Shown here in pieces: positions 11,469-22,350 of a stretch of 64,000 nt of DNA. The stretch covers positions 2,936,001 to 3,000,000 of the forward strand of contig LR746271.1 of the NCBI GenBank assembly GCA_902729315.2, written 5' to 3'. The position numbers and the translations under genes were made by a program. This stretch comes from Spirodela intermedia. Taxonomy: Eukaryota; Streptophyta; Magnoliopsida; Alismatales; Araceae. Each line of letters starts with the position of its first letter. Position 1 is the stretch's first letter. Under the pieces are notes generated by a model. It had not been told where the DNA came from and did no database searches. It saw only the letters and a program-made list of their open reading frames with translations.

Positions 11469-13545
11469 GTCTCCTTGCTGTCAACCATGAATCTCACTGG
11501 TTTGCTGCTGATGGTAGCGTCCAGTATGGGAGCCCACACTCACCTGAATTGCAGGTTTCCTGCTGCTGCTGCAAGGCTCTAGCCAATTGAAGAGGGTTAA
11601 GCATAGGGATAACATGGAAATTCCACATGTAAACTTTGGCATAATTTAGACAATTAACATTTAATTTCATGCAAAATGACATTTAACTATGCATAAAATA
11701 ATTGAAGCACAATTTATAATGAATGTTCAAAATACATGCTTAATTTTGTGAATTTTCTATATTTTATATAGCATATGTATATATTTTTTCATATACTTCA
11801 CTTGAATAATAAGTATAAAATAAATGTCATTTGATGTCTATAGCATGTGTATTTATTTATTCTAAGATTTATTTTGAGTTTAAATAAATATTTTAAAGGT
11901 TTTTCTATTTTTTCAGATTTTTCTATTAAATCTGAATTAATATCATTGCTTTAACTCATGAATATTTAATTATAAAACATAGCCCATATGATTTTTATGA
12001 TTTATCATGCATCTCCTAAGCCTTAAGTCAACTCATGTATAAATGAGTCTATATTTATCATGTTGATTTCCCCTTTACACCTAATTTATTATATTTATTT
12101 ATTTGAGGGGAAATGGGTTTTATTTTGGTATTATGTTTCAGGTCATACCAGGCGCATGGCCCAACTGGATAGTCTATGTTATTTAAGGAGGTCTACCAAG
12201 AAGGAGGTGTTTTCCCTCACCATAAATAAAAGAAATTACCCAGTTAAGTTGGGCGGTTCATTACTTCCTTAATTAGAGGGAGGGGTATGTGGCACCATAT
12301 GATTAGACACGCCCCTCTCCCTCATTAGACAACCCTTGAGACTATCTCAACCCCTTAATCAACTCAATCCAAGAGTTGAGATAAGTGATAGGGTGAGGGA
12401 AGGTGAGAGGACACCCTAGGCACTGCCCACCTTCTTTGTGCTACCCTTGGAGAGAGAAATCTAATCCAAGGGCTGTGCACTCTTCCCCATGATCTAAGGA
12501 CTGAGAATGGGCACAGCCAAAGAGGAGAGAGAAGGGCATTCTGTTAATTGAAGAGGGACGCCTAAGAGGGAGAAGAGGAGATCTTCATGAACTTCATCTC
12601 CTGAGCCAATCTAAGAACTCTAAAGAGGGATCCATTTGAGTGCTCCAAATGACATATAGAAGGCATCTTTCATGTATTCAGTTTGTTTATTATGTATTGT
12701 ATTGACTTTTATCTCAAATAAATGAGTTTTCTTTTCTGATTACATTCTCTTCTTTTTTTGACCCTTTTGGTGATAAAAAGTTGATTTAGTTGAAGAGTAG
12801 GTAAGGATTCAATTCTTTGATCCCTAGATTGACACTAGGTTGATCATAAGATAGAATCCAACCCTTCTACCCTTCTCCTATTTCCCTTGATATATGTGGA
12901 GTTCTTGATTTATCAAGATTGATCACATTTTTAAGAGTGAGCAAGGTAGGATAGATTTATGACACTTTAGATCCTTCTTTTGATCCTTCTCTTTTCACGT
13001 TATTTTGCTCTTTTGATTTATCAAAGTCAAGTATTGATTCAAAATAAAGAGAGAATAGGAGAGATTAAGAAATAGTTTAGGAGTAGATTAATCTTCTTTA
13101 ATCTTTCTATTGATCTCCTATGTGAAATAGGAAGATCTAAGAAGATTAGAGTTTTATTTACACATATTAAAACTTTAGTCATTTAACTCATGAATTGAAT
13201 TTAATTATCTCTTGATTTCAAAAAAAAATTCCTTGTAAATTGTTGATTGAGAAGCCAACAATTTAGGTTTTGTGTTTTCCTCTTTTTTGTGTCTCAATAA
13301 TTTTTTTTCCATCTTCGTATCTAATTCTTTATCAAAAATTCAATCATGATCAAAAGTTAAATCTCTTCTTAATTTAGACAATTACTTGTGGTTCAAGTTG
13401 AATACTTCTTAAACTATACTCAGTATCGTTAGGAAGCCATCAGAATATTATAAATTTTATTTTTAACACTCTTTAATTATAACTTTTTGGAGCGATCAGG
13501 GCCTCACCTATTGGCTTTTGTTTTCACCATGGCACTGAGGGCCAC
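11469..13545. other. Gene-free spacer with LTR-like sequence
   Basis: No complete gene is recognised. From about 12289 (TGTGGCACC) to about 12730 the sequence resembles an LTR, and the AT-rich 12780-13540 may be internal sequence of the same unidentified element. I found no second copy in the window, so this is a weak call. A minus-strand open frame at 11494-11682 looks like a stray exon but cannot be named. Confidence 0.35.
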
Positions 13546-13596
13546 TGTGAGAATATGGCCTAATGGGCCCACATAAGAGATGAGTAGTCACCCCTC

Positions 13597-13653
<57 letters not shown>

Positions 13654-13854
13654 TCTCTCTCTCCCTCTCTCCTTCTCTCCCTCTCTCCCTCTCTCTCTCT
13701 CTCCCACGTCCTCCCACATCCTCCCACCTTCTGCAACTTTCTCTCTTCTTCTAGCATCCCTTCTTCCTCTTATATGTAACCTCTAATTTCTCTCTAATGA
13801 AGTGCAACAGTTTGTCTCTCTTTCCTTGGCGTCTCTTACTCTTCTCCTACTACA
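13546..13854 (+). repeat. 5' LTR of copia element, with expanded (CT)n
   Basis: Starts TGTGAGAATATGG and ends CTACTACA. It is 309 bp against 190 bp for the 3' LTR. Most of the difference is a CT-rich microsatellite at about 13600-13702. Confidence 0.9.
13600..13702. repeat. (CT)n microsatellite
   Basis: An almost pure CT run followed by CCCT-interrupted CT blocks. It creates spurious Arg-Glu and Leu-Ser open frames on the two strands. Confidence 0.95.
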
Positions 13855-16800
13855 TAGTATCAAAGCAAGGTTGATCCTGCCTCCGATGCTGCTGCTGCCT
13901 GAAGAGGAGGCTTTATCTCCTGCCACCACCACCTTAGCTTGAGTTTGTCAGATGCCATCCTATTTTCTGTCGTCTTGCAGCACTTACCAAGTGTCGCCAT
14001 TGCCTCTCACCCCACCTCTGTAGGCGCTGCTGCCACCACCACCTCTTGCCGTGTCTCTTTCATTGTTCTCTCCACCCTTTTGGTGCTGCCACCACTACAT
14101 TGCAAGTCGCCGCCTCCTTCTAGCTTCAACATCAGCCGCCTTTTATGGAGACAGAAATTCTTTCAGCATCTCCATCTGTCTCTACCGACTGCAAGTAGAT
14201 TGTTAGTGCCTCTGCCCCCATTGTTCTTATTATGTCGATGAATCCACTCCTTAATCAGCTTCACAGTCTAAGTTTGCCTCTCACCGAAGACATTACTACT
14301 CTTGGAGTGGGTCATGGTGTCTCCTCCAATCGTGGTCATAAATGGGGTCATGGGCGTGCTACTCTTCCTAACCGCAATAGCTTTCCTTCTTGTGAGCATT
14401 GCGGCAAAAACAACAATTTCGTGACCAAATGCTTCCAGAAGTTTGAGTATCTAGTGGATTAGCCTCACAAGCTTCCTCCTAGTAGCATCTACTCCAATGC
14501 GGCACTGCCTACTTCTACTACTCCTGCGTTGCTATCTAGACAACCTGTTGGATCTACTCTTCCTCCAGCATCGACGACCAAAGTTATGATCACTACCTCT
14601 CTCGAGGAGTATGACTAGTGGTCAAAGTCTAGGCGCTTGCATCGTCTTCTTAAGTAGGTACCGCTCTCTTAACATCCTCGCCCACCAATGAGACTTGGGT
14701 TATTGATTTAGGTACCTCAGCCCATATGTGAGGTACATCCTCCCTCCTCACCCGTCTTAAGACCCTCAGTTATCATTGTGAATGGCCACCCTTATTCCAT
14801 CACTAGCAAAAGAGGTGGCCGCCATTACCTCTTCCATATCTCTTGGAAACGTTCTTTATGTTTCCAACTTACATGTCAATTTCCTATCGATTAGCGCCAT
14901 CATCAAAGCCCTTTATTGTTCTATTATATTTTTTTCTTATCACTTTGTGTTTCAGGACTTACGGACAAAGAAGAGAATTGATTTGGGTAGAGAGACTGAT
15001 CGAGGTCTCTATAAGTTGATACTAGATATACCTTCAGTTGGATTGTCTTGTTTGTTTTCTTAAAAGTCTTCTTTGTTGTTATGGCATCGACATTTTGGTC
15101 ATGCAAATATTTTAAAGTTATGTGAAATTTTACTAGACATTTCTCTTTCTGAGTATCAATATAAATCATATCAACTTAGAAAATATTTTCACTCTACATA
15201 TCCTCATCGTGATGGTTTACCGTGTAAACACCAATTTGAACTAATTCATTGTGATACTTGGAGTCCAACTTGTGTGGTGTCTATTTCTGAATTTCATTAT
15301 TATATGATTCTCATCGATGACTTCTCTCAAGCTTCTTGGGTTTATCTACTCAAAGACTGCACCGAAGTTTTTTTCTACTTCAAAGATTTTCTCCAAGTGG
15401 TTCGTATTCAATGGTATGTGACACCAAAAATCTTGTGGATAGATAATGTACTCAAATTTACTCAATCGGCACTTCAGGAGGTCTGTAAGAATTTTGAATT
15501 ATTCATCAAATGACGTGTCCATACACATCGCAACAAAATGGTGTTGTTAAATGGAAGCATCATCATATTCTCGATATAACTCGTACTCTACTATTGAAAA
15601 TGAGGGTTCCAAACTATCTTTAGGTAGATGCGGTCCTCACCTCAATGTACCTCATCAACCATCTACCATCCTCTCTCCTTGACGATGAAGTTCTATTATG
15701 ACATCTTCAACCTAAGGGTAACTTGTTTTCTCTTGCTCTATGAGTTTTTAGGTGTGTAGCTTTTATTCAAGATACTACTCTAAATCTCTCGAAACTTGCT
15801 CTATGAGCCATCAAGGGTGTCTTTGTTGATTATTTTTGCACTCATAAAGGGTACCGTGTGTATCTACCTTGCAAGCAAAAGTATGTTGTCTCAGTCGATG
15901 TCACTTTTCATGAGTCACGATTTTTTAATGTACTATCTTCACTGTCCATGCCTCTACTAGAAACTATGCTCACTACTCTACTTGTATCTACCCTAGATCT
16001 GGCATCTAACACCAGTCATATTCATACTCAAGTTCTTTTGTTATCACCTCTCGTCTCAGCTTCTTCATCACAATCGTCTTCACAACCACATCTTTCATTG
16101 TCTAAAGCTTCTTCATCGGCTGCCCTACATAGACCAGTCTCTCTGCAAATCTCTTCACCAGCTCTTGATCAATTCTCATCTCCTTCTTCAAGTTCAGCTC
16201 CCAAAGATAACCTTCATCTTCTCATTGTATTTCCCAAAGGTACCTGATTCTATACCCTACATCCGAATATGGTATGTCACTCTTTTACCTCTCATCCGAT
16301 CATTATTGTGGTTTCCTACAACTATCTTTCACCTAAATATCGTGTCTTTGCCTTTTCCCTAGCTGCTGAATCAATTCCTAGGTCTCATGTGGATGTTATA
16401 GTGATACCTCACTGAAAGACAGCCATGGATGAAGAATATGCCACTCTCATCCGTCAAGATATGTGGGAGCTAGTTCCTTGGCCGTGTGGTGCTAACATTA
16501 TTTCTTACAGATGGATTTTTACCCTTAAGTACCTTCTTAATGGGACGGTACACCCATTATAGGACACGACTGGTAGCTCGTGGGTTTTCACAAAAGTATG
16601 GCATTGATTATTTTGAGACATTCTCCCTAGTGGTTTGGCTTACCACAATATGCATATTAGTCTCTATGGCGGTGAATTGTAATTGACTACTTCATCAACT
16701 TGACGTCTCCAATACTTTCCTCTATAGTGACCTTGATGAAGAAGTTTATATGGAGTAACCTCTTAGGTACATGTTGCTGGCCGAATCATTTAAGGTTTGT

Positions 16801-17913
16801 CGTCTTTGGAAAGTTATTTATGGGCTTAAATAGAGTCCTCTAGCTTAGTTTACTAAGTTCAGCGTGTTGATTCACCAACAGGGTTTTCAAGACTGCAACT
16901 CTAAGTCTACTGTCTTCATGCGGTCATCCACCAATGGTTGCTTCTTTTGGCCATCTATGTCGATGATATGATTATTACTAGAGATAATGTGGCCAGCATC
17001 CAGGATACTAAAGTATTCTTTGAGGAATACTTAGATATCAGTGATTTATGGACTCCCAAGTACTTCTTGAGGGTTGATTTTGCTTGCCACCCTAGTGAGG
17101 TGGTTCTTACCCAACAGAAGTATGTTCTTGATATTTTGTAAGAGATGAGCCTTCTTGATTGCAAGCCTCATATATCGCCAATCGAGAGCCACCCAAAGTT
17201 TTGGGATGAGAAATCTACCTTACTCAATGATCCCCAACAATATTAGCAATTGGTAGGGAAGTTGATTTATCTCATAGTTACATGTCTAGACATCATCTTT
17301 ACTATGAATCTTCTCAGTCAATTTATGTATGAGCCATGCGAGATTTATTAGGATGTTGTACTTCATCTTTTAGCCTACCTCAAACATGCTCTTAGGAGAG
17401 GATTAGTTTTTCACCGACATGGGCATCTTCGTGTGACAAGTTATTTAGACTCTAATTTTGTGAGGGATCAAGAGGACTAAAAATCTACCATTGGTTATTA
17501 CATTTATGTTGGTGACAACCTAGTGACCTAGACGAGTCACAAGCAGTGTACTCCATCTTTGTCCAATAGTGAGGCGGAGTATCGAGCCATGCATGAGACG
17601 TCTTCTTGTATGCTCTGGATACGTAATCTTCTTGAGGAGTTGGGTTATTTCGTACAAGACGCTATACCTATATACTGTGATAAGGAAACAACAATGTTTA
17701 TTATAAATCACAAGATGTTTCACCAATGTACCATGCACATTGAGACAGTATTCCATGTTATCTGTTGGTGAATTCTTGAAGGTTTGATCTCTACTTTGTA
17801 CGTGACATCTTCAGACCAATTGACAGACATCTTTACAAAGGATCTTAGCATCTCGTCCTATGATGATTTCTCAAGTAAGTTGGGATGTGGGTAAGATCCC
17901 TAATATAAGTGAG

Positions 17914-18103
17914 TGTGAGAATATGGCCTAGTGGGCCTACATAGGAGATGAGCGGTCGTCCCCCCTCTCTCTTTCTCTCTCCCACGTACTCCCACCTTCC
18001 GCGACTTTCTCCCTCCTTTATGTAACCTCCTCTAATTTTTCTCTAATGAAGTGCGACGGTTTGTCTCTCTTTCCTTGGCGTCTCCTTCTCTTCTCCTACT
18101 ACA
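17914..18103 (+). repeat. 3' LTR of copia element
   Basis: Starts TGTGAGAATATGGCCTA and ends CTACTACA, matching both ends of 13546-13854. Confidence 0.9.
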
Positions 18104-18109
18104 GCCGGC

Positions 18110-19130
18110 TTATTTGCTCGACAAGGACAGTCCCGAGCTCGATGCAATTCAGCACAGCATCAGCTTTGGGTCGACCTTGACCCCTCCTCGACCGCTGTCC
18201 TTGAGCATTATCACGGAGGCCGTTCTCGCTGATACGATCCCGCTTAGGTCGGAACCCTGGTGGTTGCTCGACTTGCGGCTCCTTCTCGAGCCGTCTCGTC
18301 TTTGGCTGCCATCGCCTCCATCTCCATGTTCGGAGGAGCGGTAGTCCACTGGGGCATCGGCCATGACCATGGCCGACTAGACTGCCCTTGCACCCTGGCG
18401 ATGCAGCTCCACCTACGCCCAGTTCTGCAAGCCGGCCATGAAGTTGAAAAGTTTATTTTTATCCGACATGACGTCCAGTGGTAGTGAAACAAACTGCTTC
18501 ACGTATTCTCGCACCGTTCTGGTGTGACGAAGTCGCCGGAGTGCCTCTCACGCTATCCAGGCGCTGTTCGTGGGGAGGAACTGCTCCTTAAGCTCGCGAG
18601 CAAAGTCTTCCCATGAGTGGATGGGGGGACGAGCTGGATCTTCCGTTCGTGTGCACCACCATAGCTTCACGTCGCTGGCGAGATACATGCTCGGCAGCTT
18701 GACCTTCTCCGCGGCGGGCGTATTTATCGCCCGAAAATACGGGTCCCGATCCCACAGGAAGTTTTCGAGTTCCTTGGCATTCCTGGCACCAGCAAATATT
18801 TTCGGCTCAAGTAATTTGACCTAAGTCGTCGTGCCGCTCTCTTGTGTACGCGGGAGAGCGCGTTACAGGAGGCAGACTTCTGGTGCCAATGCTTCCACGG
18901 AAGCCCGAATATACGCCATCTCATTTGCGTCGGCCCACGATACCGAAGACTGGCCTGCAGCCTCCGGCGCTGCAAACTTCGTTGCGTCCAGCCGTTCCTC
19001 CACGGCCGCGAGACCCGTTTCCATGGTCTCCATGGAAGGGAGAAGGCGGGCGAGTTGCTCCTCCAGTCGAGCTATCCTCTGCCCCTTCGTGCCGCTCTCC
19101 GTCGCCGTAGCGCGATCTGACACCGTTTCT
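18110..19130 (-). mobile_element. gag fragment of a Ty3/gypsy element
   Basis: Read on the minus strand in successive frames, this contains a coiled-coil-like N-terminus (RIARLEEQLARLLPSMETME) and then gag-like blocks: EPKIFAGARNAKELENFLWD, VKLPSMYLASDVKLWW, HSWEDFARELKEQFLPTNSA and VREYVKQFVSLPLDV. Frames change between the blocks, so it is decayed. No protease or polymerase follows; the fragment is cut by the copia 3' LTR at 18103. Confidence 0.75.
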
Positions 19131-19285
19131 CACGAGTGAAGAGTCCGTCCCGGCTGCTTCGTGACCCGGCCCCCACCATTGCCCAGTCAATGTCGGGCAG
19201 CCTTACGTCACTGCAACTTTGCCTCCCCAGAGGAACCCGCTCTCTAGCCGACTGATCCTTTTTAGAATATAACTGGGAGGGAACG

Positions 19286-20064
19286 TGTCACATTAGGTCA
19301 TCTACTTCTTGTGCTTTGATCGGCAGAAGAAATACCACTCCTAGATAGAGGGAAACTGCCAGTGTCCTTAGCGAAATTCAGACGAATTGGCGAAGTCTAT
19401 ATACCAGGGTTAATAAGACTTCGCCATTGAGTAAAGTGATCAGCCGTACACAAACAAGAGCCTGGATAGGTCGAACTATTGGAAGCAAATGGAAAAGGAA
19501 GACCGAGTGGGATCAAAGAAACTAGCGGACTGATCACTAAAACCACTGACGCTACCGCTTGACACGACAGCTCTCTTGTCCGTATGCTCTCAGCCGACTC
19601 CAAAACGGCGTCCCGCCGCTACACCGGCGCCACCTGTACACGTAATCTCCTCCTCGAGAATTCCCCCACTCCTCCGACGAGACCTCTCTCCTTTAAAGCT
19701 TCCCTTCTCACCTCGACTTTCCCCCTCTCTGTCACTCGAAAATAAAGTTGGCCTCTTTAAATACAGGGAGAGGGGAATAGCTTCCTCCGTATTATTCTCC
19801 TCTCCCTCTCTCTTCTTCGGCCGCGTCCGGAAAATCTATCGCCGGATTATCCTCCCTGCGTCCTCTTCTCAATAGAGGGGTTCTTCCGTCTGGTTCAGGT
19901 CTCCGATAGATCCGGATGGCTCGTTCCAGATTTAGGTGACTCGCTCCGCCCAGTCCTCCGTGCGGTCCGCGCGTGAGGCACGTGAGTGAGATGCCCGCCT
20001 CCGGTCGCGTGCATCTCACGTCGTCTCTCCCGGTTCAACCCGGTCGAGAGGTTCCGGGGTGTCA
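19286..20064 (-). repeat. Candidate LTR upstream of the minus-strand gag
   Basis: A 779-bp block with TG...CA ends (plus strand starts TGTCAC, ends GTGTCA), a TATTTAAA-type box near 19755 and a position directly upstream of the minus-strand gag. I could not find a convincing primer-binding site or a second copy, so the boundaries are tentative. Confidence 0.4.
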
Positions 20065-20116
20065 CAACGAGGGATCCGACCCCGGAGGAGAGGATCGGGG
20101 GCTGCAGACGAAGCGA

Positions 20117-20248
20117 TTAGAACCTGGTTGAGGGCAAGTCGCGGTGCCGTTCAGATTTGAGGTGAGCGCGGCTGGCGGAGAAGAGGTGGTACAGGCCGTA
20201 CGAGAAGAGCGCTGCGAAGGAGAAGACATGATACAGCAACGCCGCCAT
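20117..20248 (-). pseudogene. First-exon-like fragment of a membrane-protein gene
   Basis: A 43-codon frame starting ATG at 20246-20248. The first ~32 residues are strongly hydrophobic (MAALLYHVFSFAALF, then YGLYHLFSASRAHLKS) and resemble the N-terminus I associate with plant DUF716-type multi-pass membrane proteins. The frame then ends at a stop, and no continuation is found leftward, where the candidate LTR begins at 20064. I read it as a gene fragment stranded between transposons. The family assignment is a weak recognition, not a match I could test. Confidence 0.35.
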
Positions 20249-20583
20249 GGGAGGAGCCGAGGAGGTTAGGTGATGGCGGAGGAGCGAGAGAGAGAGAGAG
20301 GGAGGGGGGAGGTAGGGGAAGATGTTGACCAGTTCGCAGATTGAACGAGGGGGAAGACTTTAGTTGACCCGAAGATTGTTTATGAAGTTTAAGATTAAAG
20401 AAAATAAACACGACATTTCTGATCTCGATTCCAACTGCCACGTACGGCATCGCCGTCGCTCCGGCGATCGCGAGGAAGCGGCTGCTGCTGCAGACGATGA
20501 AGGAGGACTCTTCGCGAGCCGCCACCCAGGAGGGATGCTCGATCGTCCGCGGCGGCGGAGGGCTTCGTCGCATGCGGTGAACC
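20249..20583. other. GC-rich spacer, nothing recognised
   Basis: Short GC-rich stretch between the membrane-protein fragment and the next LTR-like block. Overlapping open frames on both strands show no recognisable domain. Confidence 0.4.
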
Positions 20584-21700
20584 TGTTGAGACCCTGACTA
20601 CCCAAATGGGCTCAACAGGAAACAGGTCCCGAAAGAGTCGGCCCAGCCCAGGAACGAGGCAAGGCAGACAGGAGTCAGACGCTGAACGGGACAACCGCAT
20701 GTGGGAATCTGCAGGTGGGGAGGCGTGTGCGGCGGACGGAATTCGGCGGGAACCAAAACAGTGGCAGGACCCGACACTGACAGAGTACGGCAACTCTCAG
20801 GTCCCATCGGATCCGACCGCTTAGACGAGAGGCGATCGCCGAGACGGGCGGACTTTGGCTATATAGGGGTCGAGCGGTCACGCAAAGATGAGGTAGGAAT
20901 CGGAGCTCGAAACTCGCCATCTCGTATCGGCGACCCCACGACCTGAGAGGTCGTCGTATGATTGTATTCTCTCCCTCAGTACCCTGTGGCCCTCGTCGAG
21001 GGTTCTCTCTCTCTCTCTCTCTCTCTCATCCTCTCGCCCTCTCTCCCTTCGATACCGGGTCTTCCGGCGATAGCCGTCCGGAGCTCTGTCGATTGGAAGT
21101 TTTTGTATTAGACAGGGTTTTATTTGAGTCAGCGAAGTCTGGTTAACACCCTAGTCAAAGGGTCGTCATCAGAAGCGCCTCTGGGACTTCCGAGCCGCGA
21201 TCCGGACGCTTCTTCGCAATTGCCGGAAACTCCTTTTGTAGAATGACGACTCAGGACTCAAGTCTCCAGTGGAGAACGCCTCAGGGGGACGAGGCCGCAA
21301 GTTCCTTGATTCTAGAGATTACTCGACCTCTCCGAAGAAATCTTCGAAGAGACGGAATGAAAGCTCCGTCCTGCAATGGAAACAGAGGTAATCACTATAG
21401 CTGTTCGGCCTGAGTTTCCATACTACAGCGGGGTTGAAGATCCTAGGATCGGCTTTCTAGTGTAAATGGATTTTCAGTAGCAACGACCGACAATGGATGT
21501 CGATATCTGTGATTCATCTCGAGGGATCAACCCTAACATGTATCGCTGGTTCCTAGGAGATCAGACGAAACTTCCCTGGCCAGATTTTTGTAATCGGTGC
21601 CAAAATTAGATTCTTATCCAATGAATATTTATCCTGTGAGATCCCTAACAAAGTCAACACTGGCTGGAAGCTTTCTCTGATCATTTGGCGAAATTTCAAA
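20584..21700 (+). mobile_element. LTR-plus-gag fragment of another Ty3/gypsy element
   Basis: An LTR-like segment starts TGTTGAGACCC at 20584 and carries a TATA box (CTATATAGG, from 20870) and a CT-rich tract near 21005. From about 21385, gag-type coding sequence appears in two frames: FPYYSGVEDPRIGF, WIFSSNDRQWMSISVIHLEG and MYRWFLGDQTKLPWPDFCNR, as in gypsy gag capsid regions. Stops and a frameshift separate the blocks, and no pol follows. The LTR's 3' boundary was not located. Confidence 0.55.
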
Positions 21701-22350
21701 TCATCGAACGTCCTTAACTACTCTGGTCTGAAGAATATTAAATCTCATAGAAAACTATTAGGATCAACTGGATTGTAAAGAATTATAGTCTATTAGGGTC
21801 GAAGAACCTAGGAGCACCCATTCAGGTGATCCCTGCTGCGGAGTTGTTGGAGAAACGGAACGCAAGAAAATTTTGAATCAGTTTAGAATTATTCGGCCAA
21901 TGCAACTTTTCAAGGAGCTTCATGACTTGCGAATGTTCAGCTCGATAGGAGCTTTGGGTGGGTTTGCACTGGTCAGCCGGAAGAGGAGGCAAGGAAGGGG
22001 CGGAGATGGATCTGGAGGCGAAGAAGCAGGGTGAAAGGTAGGAGACAATGGGACCTGCTCGCTAGAGAAATGGGGATGAGTGGGAGGGAGCTTCCCTGGA
22101 GGAACAGGAAGAGAGAGAAAGGGGACCTGATTCATCCGAGCATTGACACTGATGTTTTCATCAACTATTTTATTTTATATGCTCCTATTGTAAACATCTT
22201 TCAGAGTGGAAGGTTTCATGGCCACCGGCGGGCCTCATCTCCATTGCTGTCAACATCATCGCTTCCTTTCCCGGATCGATGGAGAAGAATAGTCCGTCTC
22301 CCACAGCGGCCCGTCCATCCAGGTGCAGGGAGGTTCTCTTGTAAGGTGAT
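21701..22350. other. Spacer and 3' flank of HAK copy 2
   Basis: No gene is recognised. It probably includes the 3' UTR of the minus-strand HAK copy 2, whose stop codon is at 22351-22353. Confidence 0.5.

Larger units (their letters stand above)
13546..18103 (+). mobile_element. Decayed Ty1/copia retrotransposon
   Basis: Two LTRs (13546-13854 and 17914-18103) flank a copia-ordered internal region. A primer-binding site (TAGTATCAAAGC) follows the first LTR at 13855. A gag zinc-knuckle relic (CEHCGKNNNFVTKC, about 14392-14435) has the expected His replaced by Asn. Then come a protease relic (WVIDLGTSAHM, about 14699), the pre-integrase motif (LLWHRHFGHANILKL, about 15075), the integrase core (IHCDTWSP and the LIDDFSQASWVYLLKD block, 15247-15357), reverse transcriptase (RLVARGFSQKYGIDYFETF, about 16567; YVDD at 16956-16967) and RNase H (SNSEAEYRAM near 17562). 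INT before RT is diagnostic of copia. Stops and frameshifts are scattered throughout. The 5-bp flanks GCCAC and GCCGG could be a mutated target-site duplication. Confidence 0.93.

Noticed and set aside
13508-13786. Arg/Glu-rich and Leu/Ser-rich small proteins
   Set aside because: Translations of the (CT)n microsatellite inside the copia LTR.
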